Assembly (NCBI GenBank): GCA_038529265.1
Contig: JBCBDX010000003.1
Coordinates: forward strand, 186,001-250,000
Direction of reading: 5' to 3'
DNA: 64,000 nucleotides
Source: JBCBDX01 sp038529265
Lineage (GTDB): Bacteria; Pseudomonadota; Alphaproteobacteria; Rhizobiales; Rhizobiaceae
In this document: one piece after another, positions 41,112 through 50,698 of the stretch
Layout of the letters: each line of letters starts with the position of its first letter
How positions within the stretch are numbered: the stretch's first letter is position 1
Position numbers and translations under genes: made by a program
The notes under the pieces: model-generated
What the model saw: the letters and a program-made list of their open reading frames with translations, nothing else
Told to the model about the DNA's origin: nothing
Database searches by the model: none

Positions 41112-43919
41112 CTACTGCCCCAAACGTTCCAGCAATGCAGGCACATGGACTTGGTCCGCCTTGTAGTTGCCTGTTAGCATGTACATCATGATGTTGACGC
41201 CCGTGCGAAACGCATAGATGCGCTGTAGCGGGTCACCTGACGCCATGGAGTAGAGTGGACGGCCCTCCGCATCGAGCGCCCAAGCGGCTGCAAAATCATT
41301 ACCGGTAATCATGATGGGCGTTACACCGTCCCCGGTTCTGACGGGGCGATCAGATGCCTCTTGCGCATCCAATGGCGTTGCCTCCACCCATAGCGGCGAA
41401 CCGGAATACCGGCCCGGAAAAGCCTCCAGAATGTAGAAGGCTTTTGTCAGCACGTGGTCGGGTGGGACAGGTTCAAGCGGCGGTATGTTGAGATCAGACA
41501 GGATTTCGCGCAGTCGCTGCGTTTCTGCTGATGCGCCCGATGAAAATGAACTGGTCAGATCATCGCGCGTATCAAACAAGATCGTGCCACCAGCCTGCAT
41601 GTAAGCGTCCAAACGCGCTATGGCCGTTTCGCTCGGCATCTCAGCACCGGCGCTGATCGGAAAATAGATCAGCGGATAAAAGGCCAGTACATCACGCTCA
41701 ATGTCGACACCCACAGGCTCACCCGGTTCGAATGCTGTGCGTGATGCAAGGAAGCGTGAGAGGCCGGAAATACCCGCTTCCGATGTTTCATCGACAGCGC
41801 GGTCACCAGTGATAACGTACGCGATGCTTGTTGTGTCTATCGATGCGATAAACTGTTCATCGCCCGGTTGGGGATCGTTTTCTTGCGCGATAGCCTCGTT
41901 GCCTGCAAGGTTCAGCACCAAGGCCGCGACAGCGATGCTAGCAGTGGCGGGTCGAAGGCCTGCCAGCATATTGCGCAGATAGCCGTTGATCCAAAGCACC
42001 GCCAGCGTGTCGATCAGCAACAGCGCAAAGGCTGCCAGGAATACCCATCCGGCCAAACTGGATTGGCGCTGATCCATTAATGGCAGCGATTGGCTGCGTG
42101 CCGCTCCTGCGGGAAGGGCAAATGGTTGAAGCGTATCACCTTCTGCAAACAGGTTTTTGGCAACAAAGCTTTCGGGCGTTCCGTACGTGCCCGCGGGATT
42201 TTCAAATCCTGCTAGTGCCTCAGCATCTGCCAATGGTAGCGGACGAACAAAATCGCCTGGCGTCGTCAAGTCGCCAGAGGCTGACAACATGCGCAAAGGT
42301 GCCAGTGTTGCACCTTCTTGAGCACTAATCGCGTCGTTGGCGACACTGCCTTGTGCCGTGTTGCTGGCAAGATCTGTCACCCGTTTCAGCATTTCAACAA
42401 AAGAGCCGGTGATCGGCAAGTTCGACCATTGTGCTTCGGCGGTTACATGGAACAGAACAATTGTTCCTTGGCCACGCGCTGCTGCTGTTACCAGTGGCGT
42501 CCCATCTTCAAGTGAGGCCCAAGTGCCTTCTTCCAGTTCGATTGATGGCTCGGCCAGAATTTGGCGCGTCACAGTCACATCGCGTGGTGGTGTTAAATCC
42601 GAAAACGGCCCATCAGGTGAGAAGGGGCCGACGCGCTGCGGTTCAGTCCATGACAGCGCACCACCGAGTTCGCGTTCACCGGCGCGCAATTCAACCGGCA
42701 GATAGGGGTCATCATCCGTTGTGGCTGCAAGCCGCGGCCCTGCAAACCGGATGAGTGTGCCGCCGGCATCCAGCCATCGATCAATGTCGTCGCGAACGGC
42801 ATTGGGCAAAACACCAATATCGGCCAGCACAATGACAGCCGGGCCCTGTTCTACGATCTCGGGAATATCGACCGTCAAATCGCCTGTGCGTGCTTCGATG
42901 ATATCTGCAAAGGGTGAGAGCGCGCGTTCGATGTAAAAGAGCGGTGACAACAAAGGCTGTTCTTCTGCGCCTGCAATGCCCGTCAACAGCGCGACGCGGC
43001 GTCGTCGGTTGCTGTCGTCGAGCAGGTAGATACCCCCAGCATTTTCTGCGCCCTCAACCCTGATTGTTGCCACATCGTTGCGTAGTTCAAAGGGAATATC
43101 AAAAATCGCTTCGTTGATGCTGCCATCATCATTTGCGATGCTCTGCGTTTCTCCGATTTGTCTGCCTTGTAGGTCGCTTGCTACAAAAGTGATGGGGTTG
43201 CTCTCACCCAGAACTTCGTAGGCAACCGCCAAACCATCAGTGCGGTTTTGAATACCGGTCAAAATTGTCTGTGCATCCCGTTCCGTTGCAAAGCGTGTAA
43301 CGGAGGTGATCCGGTTGTCGACTTCAATGCTATCATCACGGCTTTCAGCGAAGATGGGACCGATCAGGATAAGTGTCGCATCGCTGGTTTCGTCGCCGAG
43401 GCTTGCCGCCAGTCGTCCAATCGCGCCCGCACGGTCCGCTCGCGCGGCGATGGGGCTGATCGATCGTAGCTTCTCCACCGCTGTCGTCGCATCTTGCAAC
43501 GTCGCTGTTTCGCTTGCCGGAGCAATGGTGGCCGTAACGGCTACTGGCTGTCCGGCATCGGATGCTTGTTCCAATATTGCTTCAGCTGTTCTGAGGCGCG
43601 CTTCCCAATCGTTGCCACTGACCCAGTCATTGTCGATGGCCACAAGAAGTGGTCCGGAACCAGAGTCAATTCCGGCCTGTGGGTTCAATAGCGGACGAGC
43701 CAAAGCGATGATAACCAACGCCGCCAGTCCGATGCGCAGGGCCGTCAGCCACCATGGGCTTTTTGCTGGTGTTTCCTCTTTCTTTTGCAGCTTGAGCAAA
43801 ATCTGAAGCGGTGGAAAAATCTCGGTGACCGGTCTTGGCGGTATCAGACGCAGCAGCCAATAGATGGCTGGCAAGGCCAACAATGCCAAAAGCACAGCGG
43901 GGATGGCGAAACCGATCAT
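41112..43919 (-). CDS. BatA N-terminal domain / DUF4159 membrane protein
   Basis: A 935-residue protein. The N-terminus (FAIPAVLLALLALPAIYWLL, WWLTALRIGLAALVIIALAR) is the aerotolerance-regulator BatA membrane domain. The middle has VWA-like and amidotransferase-like segments and another membrane region (about 620-670). The C-terminal 700-935 is DUF4159 (YPLIYFPISAGAEMPSETAI, QAGGTILFDTRDDL, HVLTKAFYILEAFPGRY). It overlaps the DUF58 stop by 4 bases. The cluster is implicated in envelope or stress functions; the mechanism is not established. Confidence 0.85.
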   Translation of the reverse strand: MIGFAIPAVLLALLALPAIYWLLRLIPPRPVTEIFPPLQILLKLQKKEETPAKSPWWLTALRIGLAALVIIALARPLLNPQAGIDSGSGPLLVAIDNDWVSGNDWEARLRTAEAILEQASDAGQPVAVTATIAPASETATLQDATTAVEKLRSISPIAARADRAGAIGRLAASLGDETSDATLILIGPIFAESRDDSIEVDNRITSVTRFATERDAQTILTGIQNRTDGLAVAYEVLGESNPITFVASDLQGRQIGETQSIANDDGSINEAIFDIPFELRNDVATIRVEGAENAGGIYLLDDSNRRRRVALLTGIAGAEEQPLLSPLFYIERALSPFADIIEARTGDLTVDIPEIVEQGPAVIVLADIGVLPNAVRDDIDRWLDAGGTLIRFAGPRLAATTDDDPYLPVELRAGERELGGALSWTEPQRVGPFSPDGPFSDLTPPRDVTVTRQILAEPSIELEEGTWASLEDGTPLVTAAARGQGTIVLFHVTAEAQWSNLPITGSFVEMLKRVTDLASNTAQGSVANDAISAQEGATLAPLRMLSASGDLTTPGDFVRPLPLADAEALAGFENPAGTYGTPESFVAKNLFAEGDTLQPFALPAGAARSQSLPLMDQRQSSLAGWVFLAAFALLLIDTLAVLWINGYLRNMLAGLRPATASIAVAALVLNLAGNEAIAQENDPQPGDEQFIASIDTTSIAYVITGDRAVDETSEAGISGLSRFLASRTAFEPGEPVGVDIERDVLAFYPLIYFPISAGAEMPSETAIARLDAYMQAGGTILFDTRDDLTSSFSSGASAETQRLREILSDLNIPPLEPVPPDHVLTKAFYILEAFPGRYSGSPLWVEATPLDAQEASDRPVRTGDGVTPIMITGNDFAAAWALDAEGRPLYSMASGDPLQRIYAFRTGVNIMMYMLTGNYKADQVHVPALLERLGQ

Positions 43920-44842
43920 GCAGCGCCTCGCTGTTTGATCGTAACCGGATTACCGGAAAGATAGCCGTGCAGATGCACAAGCGTCTCTGAAGCCAGCTTG
44001 TCGGTGCGGCTTACCGTATAGCTGCCGCCGACCGCTCGTGTTGCACGGCGCAGGTTTTCACGGCGTGCAAAATAAAGGTTGCGATAGTCGCTGTGCCAGT
44101 CTTCAGCGCGACCGACCGTTATGCGCGCGCCATTGCTGGGATCACGAAACTCCAAACGGCCTTCATAAGGAAAATCTTCTTCTGCGGGGTCACATACTTC
44201 AATCATATGCAGCCGCGCGCCGCGCTGGGCGACTGCCTCAATGATCGCATTATAATCATGATCCGGGTGCAGGAAGTCACTGATTAGAACAACATCTGAA
44301 TGCCGCTTGATGCCGCTGAGATCAGGCAGTGGCGTCAACATTTTTTGCGGTGCATTTGCGATAGCGGCGGCAAGCCTTTCGGCATTGTTGCGCGCGGCGG
44401 TGGGGCGCAGCAGGCCTGGAAAGCCAAGCCGTTCACCGTTCTTGCCGAGCATTTCAGCAAGTGCCAGCGCGATCACCAGGCCGCGATATTCCTTCGACGT
44501 GCGTGAACCATTGGACTGAAAGAGCATCGATGGACCAAGGTCGCACCAGAGCCAAACCGTATGGGCTGCTTCCCACTCCATGTCGCGCACATAGGTCTGG
44601 TCATCGCGCGCGGAGCGTCGCCAATCGATGCGGGCCAAATGCTCGCCTTCGCGATAGGGGCGATACTGCCAAAAGGTTTCGCCCACGCCACGCTTCTTGC
44701 GGCCATGCCATCCGGCAATGACCGTGTTGACGAGCTTGCGTGCCTCCACCAAAAGCTCCGGCACAAGCGATGCTCTGTGTCTTGCGCGATGGAGTGCTTC
44801 GGTCCTCTTTATCGGATTGGCAGCTTCGCCGATGGGGGCCAT
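43916..44842 (-). CDS. DUF58 domain protein
   Basis: A 308-residue protein with the DUF58 signature YREGEHLARIDWRRSARDD and QTYVRDMEWEAAHTVWLWCD, and a VWA-like core (VVLISDFLHPDHDYNAIIEA). It lies 5 bases after moxR and overlaps the BatA/DUF4159 gene by 4, so they are translated together. DUF58 proteins are usual partners of MoxR ATPases, possibly as substrates or adaptors. Confidence 0.9.
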   Translation of the reverse strand: MAPIGEAANPIKRTEALHRARHRASLVPELLVEARKLVNTVIAGWHGRKKRGVGETFWQYRPYREGEHLARIDWRRSARDDQTYVRDMEWEAAHTVWLWCDLGPSMLFQSNGSRTSKEYRGLVIALALAEMLGKNGERLGFPGLLRPTAARNNAERLAAAIANAPQKMLTPLPDLSGIKRHSDVVLISDFLHPDHDYNAIIEAVAQRGARLHMIEVCDPAEEDFPYEGRLEFRDPSNGARITVGRAEDWHSDYRNLYFARRENLRRATRAVGGSYTVSRTDKLASETLVHLHGYLSGNPVTIKQRGAA

Positions 44843-44847
44843 GGAGC

Positions 44848-45852
44848 TTATCCAATCACCTTGCGCAACTCAGCGATAACATCTGACATGGCAACACCTT
44901 CTGCGCGCGCCGCAAAAGTGAGCGCCATACGGTGTTGCAGCACGGGCAACGCCAAATCGTGGATATCATCCACAGACGGAGCAAAGCGACCATCATAGAG
45001 CGCACGGGCGCGGGCGCAGAGCATGAGCGCTTGGCTGGCGCGTGGGCCTGGGCCCCAAGCGACATTGGTATCTGTCGTTTCAACGCCATTGCCGGGACGC
45101 GCTGCACGAACGAGTTCGAGGATCGCTGTAACTACAGTTTCGGGCACTGGCATTTGGCGCACGAGCGCTTGCATCTCCTGCAGGCGGCCCGCGCTGATAA
45201 CAGCATCCGCTTTTGCGCCCGATACACCTGTCGTTTCAAGCAGTATGCGGCGTTCGGCGTCCATGGTTGGATAGTCGATATCGATCTGCATCAAGAAACG
45301 GTCCAACTGCGCCTCTGGCAGTGGATACGTGCCTTCCTGCTCAAGCGGGTTCTGCGTTGCCAAAACATGAAACGGTGCTGGAAGATCGTGGCGCTTACCA
45401 GCAACGGTCACATGGTATTCCTGCATCGCCTGGAGCAGCGCTGATTGGGTACGTGGGCTTGCGCGGTTGATTTCATCCGCCATCAAGAGCTGGGCAAAGA
45501 TGGGCCCCTCGATAAAGCGAAAATGTTTGCCGTTGTCACCTTCTTCCAGCACTTCCGAACCGAGAATATCGGCCGGCATTAGATCCGGTGTAAATTGTAC
45601 GCGTCCACTATTGAGCCCGAGCACCGTACCGAGTGTGTCCACCAGCTTGGTCTTTGCAAGACCTGGTACGCCCACCAGCAGTGCGTGACCGCCGGAGAGA
45701 ATTGAAACAATGGAGCGCTCTACAACCGTTTCCTGACCGAAGATGACCTTGGCAATCTCGCTTTTCAGCTTGGCAATGTCCTCAAGAACGCTTTCCGCTT
45801 TTGCGATTATTTCTTCTTCGGAGATTTGTTGCACAGTCGCGTGAACGCTCAT
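44848..45852 (-). CDS. moxR: MoxR family AAA+ ATPase
   Basis: A 334-residue MoxR/RavA-type ATPase. Walker A is GVPGLAKTKLV, Walker B LLMADEINRA, sensor 1 HVLATQNPLEQEGTYPLPEA and arginine-finger region DRFLMQIDIDYPT; a C-terminal lid domain follows. It acts as a chaperone-like ATPase on the VWA/DUF58 proteins encoded downstream. It is the first gene of a four-gene operon and is divergent from the DUF1285 gene across about 110 bases. Confidence 0.95.
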   Translation of the reverse strand: MSVHATVQQISEEEIIAKAESVLEDIAKLKSEIAKVIFGQETVVERSIVSILSGGHALLVGVPGLAKTKLVDTLGTVLGLNSGRVQFTPDLMPADILGSEVLEEGDNGKHFRFIEGPIFAQLLMADEINRASPRTQSALLQAMQEYHVTVAGKRHDLPAPFHVLATQNPLEQEGTYPLPEAQLDRFLMQIDIDYPTMDAERRILLETTGVSGAKADAVISAGRLQEMQALVRQMPVPETVVTAILELVRAARPGNGVETTDTNVAWGPGPRASQALMLCARARALYDGRFAPSVDDIHDLALPVLQHRMALTFAARAEGVAMSDVIAELRKVIG

Positions 45853-45963
45853 CGACGGACCCTTCCGGATTTATACACTAGGAAGAAACGTAAACCTTCA
45901 TGAAGGGCTGACAAGTGGCACCGCCGTGACTATTTCGTGACGCAGCACAGATGAACGGCCACG

Positions 45964-46581
45964 ATGGACTATTTTATGGCGGATGGTGGAACAGCGCTGA
46001 ATAAGTTGGTTACCCAGATTTCAAGGGGGCAAAAGGCAGCCAAACGCCCAATTCCGCCCGTTGAGGATTGGAATCCGCCCTTTTGTGGCGACATTGATAT
46101 GGAAATTAGGTCTGATGGGTCTTGGTACTACCTAGGCACACCCATTGGTCGACCATCTTTGGTTCAGTTATTTGCATCCGTTTTGCGCAAGGATGAAGAT
46201 GGCAAGACGTACCTCGTGACTCCTGTGGAAAAAGTCGGCATTCGTGTTCGGGATGCTCATTTCACAATTGTCAGAATAGACCGGTTTCAGCGGGACCATC
46301 GCCCGTGGTTGCAAATGACCAGTAACATTGGCGAGGAGATCATCGTGGGGCCAGAAAATCCATTGCGCTTCGAGTTTCAAAATACCACGAAGGGAGTAAA
46401 GCCCTATTTGAAGGTTCGAGGCCGTTTGGAGGCCCTGCTGTCGCGTTCCTGCATGCACGAGTTGATCGATATGGGCGAAGAAATTGAACTCGATGGCGTT
46501 ATGCAATTTGCCGTACGCTCCGGGCCGTATTGGTATCCGATCATGACGGTTGATGCGCTGAACGAAGCGCTAGCGTCATGA
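45964..46581 (+). CDS. DUF1285 family protein
   Basis: A 205-residue protein with the DUF1285 pattern: PPVEDWNPPFCGDIDMEIRS, GSWYYLGTPIGRPSLVQLFA, LVTPVEKVGIRVRDAHF and, near the end, SGPYWYPI. The function is unknown. ATG at 45964 or 45976 is possible. Its stop overlaps the downstream Nudix gene as ATGA, and that gene overlaps cca, a conserved three-gene arrangement divergent from moxR. Confidence 0.85.
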   Translation: MDYFMADGGTALNKLVTQISRGQKAAKRPIPPVEDWNPPFCGDIDMEIRSDGSWYYLGTPIGRPSLVQLFASVLRKDEDGKTYLVTPVEKVGIRVRDAHFTIVRIDRFQRDHRPWLQMTSNIGEEIIVGPENPLRFEFQNTTKGVKPYLKVRGRLEALLSRSCMHELIDMGEEIELDGVMQFAVRSGPYWYPIMTVDALNEALAS

Positions 46582-47207
46582 ACATGACCGTCGACGCTAT
46601 CGGCTCGACCGCAGACTTCATGCGCCGTGCCGCGGCGTTTGATCCTGATACCGCATCCGACAGCGGGGATTTTGCCATCAATCCTGATGCAGCCGATGTC
46701 ATAAAAACCAACGCAAAAAAGGACGCTGCTGTTCTCATTGGCATTCAAGAGCGCGGTGGTGAACCACATGTGCTTTTGACACAGCGCGCCGAAGCGTTGC
46801 GTACCCATTCGGGCCAGATTTCTTTTCCCGGTGGCCGGATTGATCCTGAAGATCGATCAGCAGAAGATGCCGCGCGGCGTGAATGCGAGGAAGAAACCGG
46901 TATTGATCGCAAATCGCTCGACGTTTTGGGGCGTTTACCGACCTACTACAGCGGTTCCGGCTTCAAGATAGCGCCAATTTTGTCACTTGTCCCAAAAGAA
47001 GTGCGGCTTGTCCCAAACCCCGATGAGGTTGACGAGATTTTCTTCGTTCCCTTGGCGTTTTTGGCCGATCCCGCCAACCACCGCGTTGAAAGCCGTTCCG
47101 TTTATGGGCGCGAACGGCACTTTTATGTGATGCCATATGAGGAGCGGTATATTTGGGGCGTCACAGCCGGTATCATCCGGTTCATGTATGAAAGCCTCTA
47201 CCAATAA
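46578..47207 (+). CDS. CoA pyrophosphatase (NudL-type Nudix hydrolase)
   Basis: A 209-residue Nudix protein. LLTQRAEALRTHSGQISFPG is the UPF0035 CoA-pyrophosphatase signature. It is followed by the Nudix box GGRIDPEDRSAEDAARRECE and EETGI, and YYSGSGFKIAPILSLVP is also characteristic. It is expected to cleave coenzyme A or related dinucleotides to 4'-phosphopantetheine and adenosine 3',5'-bisphosphate. ATGA overlap upstream and TAATG overlap with cca downstream. Confidence 0.9.
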   Translation: MNMTVDAIGSTADFMRRAAAFDPDTASDSGDFAINPDAADVIKTNAKKDAAVLIGIQERGGEPHVLLTQRAEALRTHSGQISFPGGRIDPEDRSAEDAARRECEEETGIDRKSLDVLGRLPTYYSGSGFKIAPILSLVPKEVRLVPNPDEVDEIFFVPLAFLADPANHRVESRSVYGRERHFYVMPYEERYIWGVTAGIIRFMYESLYQ

Positions 47208-48427
47208 TGGTTTCAAAGGTTTCGCCCGCATGGTTGCAAGAGCCATCGCTCGTTGCCGTCTTTGATGCGCTTGAGCGCGGAGGCGGTGAGGTGCGCGTCA
47301 ATGGCGGCGCGGTGCGCAACACGCTGATGGATGAGCCCGTGGCCGACGTCGATTTGTCGACAACGCTTCATCCGCAACAGGTGGTCGAGGCACTGGCGAA
47401 TGCGGGTTTGAAGTCCGTTCCCACCGGCATTGGGCACGGCACGGTGACCGCCGTCAGCGGCGGGGTCGGCTATGAGGTCACAACGCTTCGCGAAGATGTT
47501 GAGACCGATGGTAGGCGCGCTGTCGTAAAGTTTGCCACCGATTGGAAAAAAGATGCGCTCCGCCGCGACCTGACGATGAACGCGCTTTACCTGTCTCGTG
47601 ATGGCACCATTCACGACCCTCTTGGTGGTTTGGAAGATTTGCAGGCCCGTAATGTGCGCTTTGTCGGTGATGCCGAGACCCGTATTAACGAGGATTATCT
47701 GCGAATACTCCGGTTCTTCCGCTTTTTTGCCTGGTATGGTCATGGAAGGCCTGATGCGGTCGGGTTGAAGGCAACTGCCAAGCTGAAGGAGGGTTTGGCG
47801 GGCTTGTCTGCTGAACGCGTATGGTCGGAATTGAGCAAGCTCCTCGCCGCACCTGATCCGTCACGGGCGTTGTTATGGATGCGCACGATCGGGATTCTGA
47901 CCGCCATCCTGCCCGAGAGCGAAAAGTGGGGCATCGATAACATTCATCCGCTGATTGAAGCGGAGGCTGATTTCAGTTGGACGCCCGACGCCATTCAGCG
48001 CCTTCAAGTGATCATCCCGCCGCGTGATGACATCGTTGACGGGTTGTCGAGCCGCTTAAAGGTTCCGAACCTTGTCCGTGATCGTTTGAAGGCTTGGGCC
48101 AATGGCACGCAGAGCGTATCGCTGGAATCGCCAGAGATGGTTCGCGCTGCGCTTTACCGCGGGCGCAAGCGGCGCGATGCGGTGATTGATCAGCTCAAGC
48201 TGGAGATCGTTTTGGCGAAGGAAGATCGTGCGCCACTTCTGGAATTGCTTGCCATTGCCGATGCTTTTGCCGCGCCGGAATTGCCCGTCAAAGGCCAGGA
48301 TTTGCTCGATGCCGGTTTTGAAGCGGGCGCCGCGCTCGGTACGGCTTTAAAGCGAATGGAAGAGGCGTGGATTGAGTCAGACTTCGCGCTTGATCGTGAT
48401 GCGCTGATGGCGCTCGCTAGGAAGTAG
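47207..48427 (+). CDS. cca: CCA tRNA nucleotidyltransferase
   Basis: A 406-residue class II nucleotidyltransferase. The head has VRVNGGAVRNTLMDEPVADV with the DxD-like catalytic pair (DVDLST), GIGHGTVTAV, DALRRDLTMNALYLSRDGTI and DYLRILRFFRFFAWYG, followed by the all-helical poly(A)-polymerase-like body. It adds or repairs the 3'-CCA of tRNA. The start overlaps the Nudix stop by one base, and the 3' end overlaps the convergent MOSC gene by 11. Confidence 0.95.
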   Translation: MVSKVSPAWLQEPSLVAVFDALERGGGEVRVNGGAVRNTLMDEPVADVDLSTTLHPQQVVEALANAGLKSVPTGIGHGTVTAVSGGVGYEVTTLREDVETDGRRAVVKFATDWKKDALRRDLTMNALYLSRDGTIHDPLGGLEDLQARNVRFVGDAETRINEDYLRILRFFRFFAWYGHGRPDAVGLKATAKLKEGLAGLSAERVWSELSKLLAAPDPSRALLWMRTIGILTAILPESEKWGIDNIHPLIEAEADFSWTPDAIQRLQVIIPPRDDIVDGLSSRLKVPNLVRDRLKAWANGTQSVSLESPEMVRAALYRGRKRRDAVIDQLKLEIVLAKEDRAPLLELLAIADAFAAPELPVKGQDLLDAGFEAGAALGTALKRMEEAWIESDFALDRDALMALARK

Positions 48428-48917
48428 ATTCCGCGATTGCGGTGACACTATCGCCCACTTGGCAGGTGCCTTCGGCCACAACTTCTGCTGTCACACCGCC
48501 ATGGCTGCGCATGGCATTATAGCCGCCTTCACCCAGATATTCTTCCATGCGCGAACAGGGCGCGCAGGGACCGGTGATGCGCAAGTGAGAGGTTCCGACT
48601 TGAATGGTTATCTGCTTCAACGCAATGAGATTGATGCCACTGACGACAATATTGCGACGGAGCAGGGCGGGTTCGATTTCGTCGTGACCCGACAGGGCCG
48701 CAATGACCGGTAGATGCTCTGCTTGGATCAGCGTCACGGCCCGCTTGCCGGGTCGGCTGCGGTGATCGCCTGCCAATCCTTTGAATGTAATCTGGGCTGA
48801 TTGAAGCTCTTGCAGTTTTTCGTGCCGCGCCGGGCGAACGCCTATCCACTCCACCTTACCGGCGCGTGGAAACCGTGCCAGCAAATCCGCCATGGATGGG
48901 CCAAGCGGCTGGTGCAT
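48417..48917 (-). CDS. MOSC domain protein
   Basis: A 166-residue protein with the MOSC signature: WIGVRPARHEKLQELQSAQI, FKGLAGDHRSRPGKRAVTLI, ALLRRNIVVSGINLI and GPCAPCSRMEEYLG with the conserved molybdenum-sulfur carrier cysteine, as in YiiM/MOSC-type molybdenum-enzyme-related proteins. The substrate is unknown. It starts 6 bases after the hemF stop with AAGG upstream, so it is co-transcribed with hemF. Confidence 0.87.
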   Translation of the reverse strand: MHQPLGPSMADLLARFPRAGKVEWIGVRPARHEKLQELQSAQITFKGLAGDHRSRPGKRAVTLIQAEHLPVIAALSGHDEIEPALLRRNIVVSGINLIALKQITIQVGTSHLRITGPCAPCSRMEEYLGEGGYNAMRSHGGVTAEVVAEGTCQVGDSVTAIAESTS

Positions 48918-48923
48918 TTGCCT

Positions 48924-49835
48924 TTACGGCCACTTCACCGCAGGTGGCATGGAAGACAGGATGCTTTCGACATTGCCGCCGGTTTTGAGGCCGAAGATCG
49001 TGCCGCGATCATAAAGCAGGTTGAATTCCACATAACGTCCGCGGCGCACGAGTTGTTCCTCGCGCATTGCGTCTGTCCAGTTTTCGTTGAAGTTGCGCCG
49101 AACCAGATGCGGATAGACGACCGCGAAGGTCTTGCCGACATCTTGCGTGAGGGCAAAGTCAGCGTTCCAGCCGCCCGCTTCATCCTCGCTATGCTGCCAA
49201 TCATAGAAGATGCCGCCGATGCCGCGTGGTTCATCGCGATGCTTTAAGTGAAAATATTCATCACACCAGTTCTTGAAGCGCGGATAGTCTGCATTGGCAT
49301 GACGTGAGCAAGCCAGTTCGAAGGATTTGTGGAATGCGACTGTGTCAGGGTCCGTCTGATTGCGGCGCGCATTGAGGACAGGCGTCAAGTCTGCGCCACC
49401 GCCAAACCACCATGAGGTGGTGACGACCATCCGTGTATTCATATGAACGGCAGGGACATTGGGGTTTTGCGGGTGGGCGATCAAAGAAATGCCCGATGCC
49501 CAAAAGCGAGGGTCTTCGGAGGCTCCCGGAATTTGGGCGCGAAACTCTTCTGAAAACTCCCCGTGAACGGTTGACGTGTGGACACCGACCTTCTCAAAGA
49601 CCCGCCCGTGCATCATGGACATGACACCACCGCCGCCTTCGCCCTCATCGCGTTGCCATGGTGTCTGCTCGAAGCGGCCCGGTGCATACTCCGAAAACGG
49701 GCCAGTGACATCGTCTTCCAGCTTCTCAAACTCGCTGCAGATGCGGTCGCGCAATGACTGAAACCAAGCTTCCGCCGCGGCTTTTTTGTCTTCGATGTCT
49801 GCCGGCAGGCCGACAGGCAATTGTGGTCGTTCCAC
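48924..49835 (-). CDS. hemF: Oxygen-dependent coproporphyrinogen III oxidase
   Basis: A 303-residue enzyme with family signatures GEGGGGVMSMMHGRVFEKVG, FWASGISLIAHPQNPNVPAV, MNTRMVVTTSWWFGGGADLT, FKNWCDEYFHLKHRDEPRG and YVEFNLLYDRGTIFGLKTGG. It converts coproporphyrinogen III to protoporphyrinogen IX with O2 in haem synthesis. The length and start are standard. It is the first gene of a two-gene unit with the MOSC gene. Confidence 0.97.
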   Translation of the reverse strand: MERPQLPVGLPADIEDKKAAAEAWFQSLRDRICSEFEKLEDDVTGPFSEYAPGRFEQTPWQRDEGEGGGGVMSMMHGRVFEKVGVHTSTVHGEFSEEFRAQIPGASEDPRFWASGISLIAHPQNPNVPAVHMNTRMVVTTSWWFGGGADLTPVLNARRNQTDPDTVAFHKSFELACSRHANADYPRFKNWCDEYFHLKHRDEPRGIGGIFYDWQHSEDEAGGWNADFALTQDVGKTFAVVYPHLVRRNFNENWTDAMREEQLVRRGRYVEFNLLYDRGTIFGLKTGGNVESILSSMPPAVKWP

Positions 49836-49972
49836 GGTCAGTCCCCATCTGGTATTTCACATGATGCCTATCGCCAGATCGCTGATTTGCCAAGCGTTGC
49901 GCAGAGGGGACTTGTCATTTGTTTGTCGCAAGCTATCGTCACCAATAGATCGAGGACGGAGCTTGTGAGTCT

Positions 49973-50218
49973 ATGGCACCACCGAGACTGCCACGCGACA
50001 GCGTAAGAAAGCATCTTCAATCGAGCCGCGAGGTGGCGGCTTCGCCCGGTTTTGTTCGCGAAACTTACCGCCTTCAAAGGACGCAGGCGCGAATAAAGGC
50101 GCGTGAATGGTTCGACCGTTACCCAAAAGCAGCCTATTGGACGCAAGTTGAAAGCTGGCGACTGCTGGATGGTGATGTGATTGAGTTCACAATGCGCCGC
50201 CTGCCGTCGGCAGACTAG
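49973..50218 (+). CDS. Small conserved hypothetical protein
   Basis: An 81-residue basic protein (MAPPRLPRDSVRKHLQSSRE, TYRLQRTQARIKAREWFDRY), soluble, without a recognised motif. ATG at 49973 has GGAG about 12 bases upstream, and the frame is closed just before it. It lies 15 bases upstream of an acetyltransferase gene in the same direction, so the two probably form an operon. The function is unknown. Confidence 0.65.
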   Translation: MAPPRLPRDSVRKHLQSSREVAASPGFVRETYRLQRTQARIKAREWFDRYPKAAYWTQVESWRLLDGDVIEFTMRRLPSAD

Positions 50219-50232
50219 AGGCCACGAGAAAC

Positions 50233-50688
50233 ATGAAGTTGCATATCGGACGCGCCGACACGCCAGCGCAAATCGAACAATGCATGTCTATCCGTGAGGC
50301 GGTTTTTGTCAGTGAACAGGGCGTACCCGCCGAGCTTGAGCGCGATGGCAAGGATAGCGATGCCATTCACTATCTTGCCGCCGATGATGATGATGCCGTT
50401 GCGACGGCTCGCGTAATGGTTCAGCCGCTGTTCTTCAAGTTTCAGCGTGTGGCGGTTCTGGGGCGCGTGCGCGGTACCGGTGTAGGTGCTGCGATCATGC
50501 GTTTCATGATGGATGATTTGGCGGCCCGGTCTGATGCTTCAGGCAGGCGTTTTTTTCTCTCAAGCCAAGTGTCGGCCATTCCATTTTATGAAAAGCTCGG
50601 CTTTGTCGTCTGCTCGGATGAATATGAAGACGCCGGCATTCAGCATCGCGATATGGTTGCTGACATAAAGCTCAACGAAGCAGCCTAG
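50233..50688 (+). CDS. GNAT family N-acetyltransferase (ElaA/YjdJ-like)
   Basis: A 151-residue protein. CMSIREAVFVSEQGVPAELE and KDSDAIHYLAADDD are typical of ElaA/YjcF-like acetyltransferases. The acetyl-CoA loop is LGRVRGTGVGAAIMRFMMDD, and SAIPFYEKLGFVVCSDEYED follows. The substrate is unknown. Convergent with soxR; the 10-base gap has a small inverted repeat but no T run. Confidence 0.88.
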   Translation: MKLHIGRADTPAQIEQCMSIREAVFVSEQGVPAELERDGKDSDAIHYLAADDDDAVATARVMVQPLFFKFQRVAVLGRVRGTGVGAAIMRFMMDDLAARSDASGRRFFLSSQVSAIPFYEKLGFVVCSDEYEDAGIQHRDMVADIKLNEAA

Positions 50689-50698
50689 CGTTGCGCCG

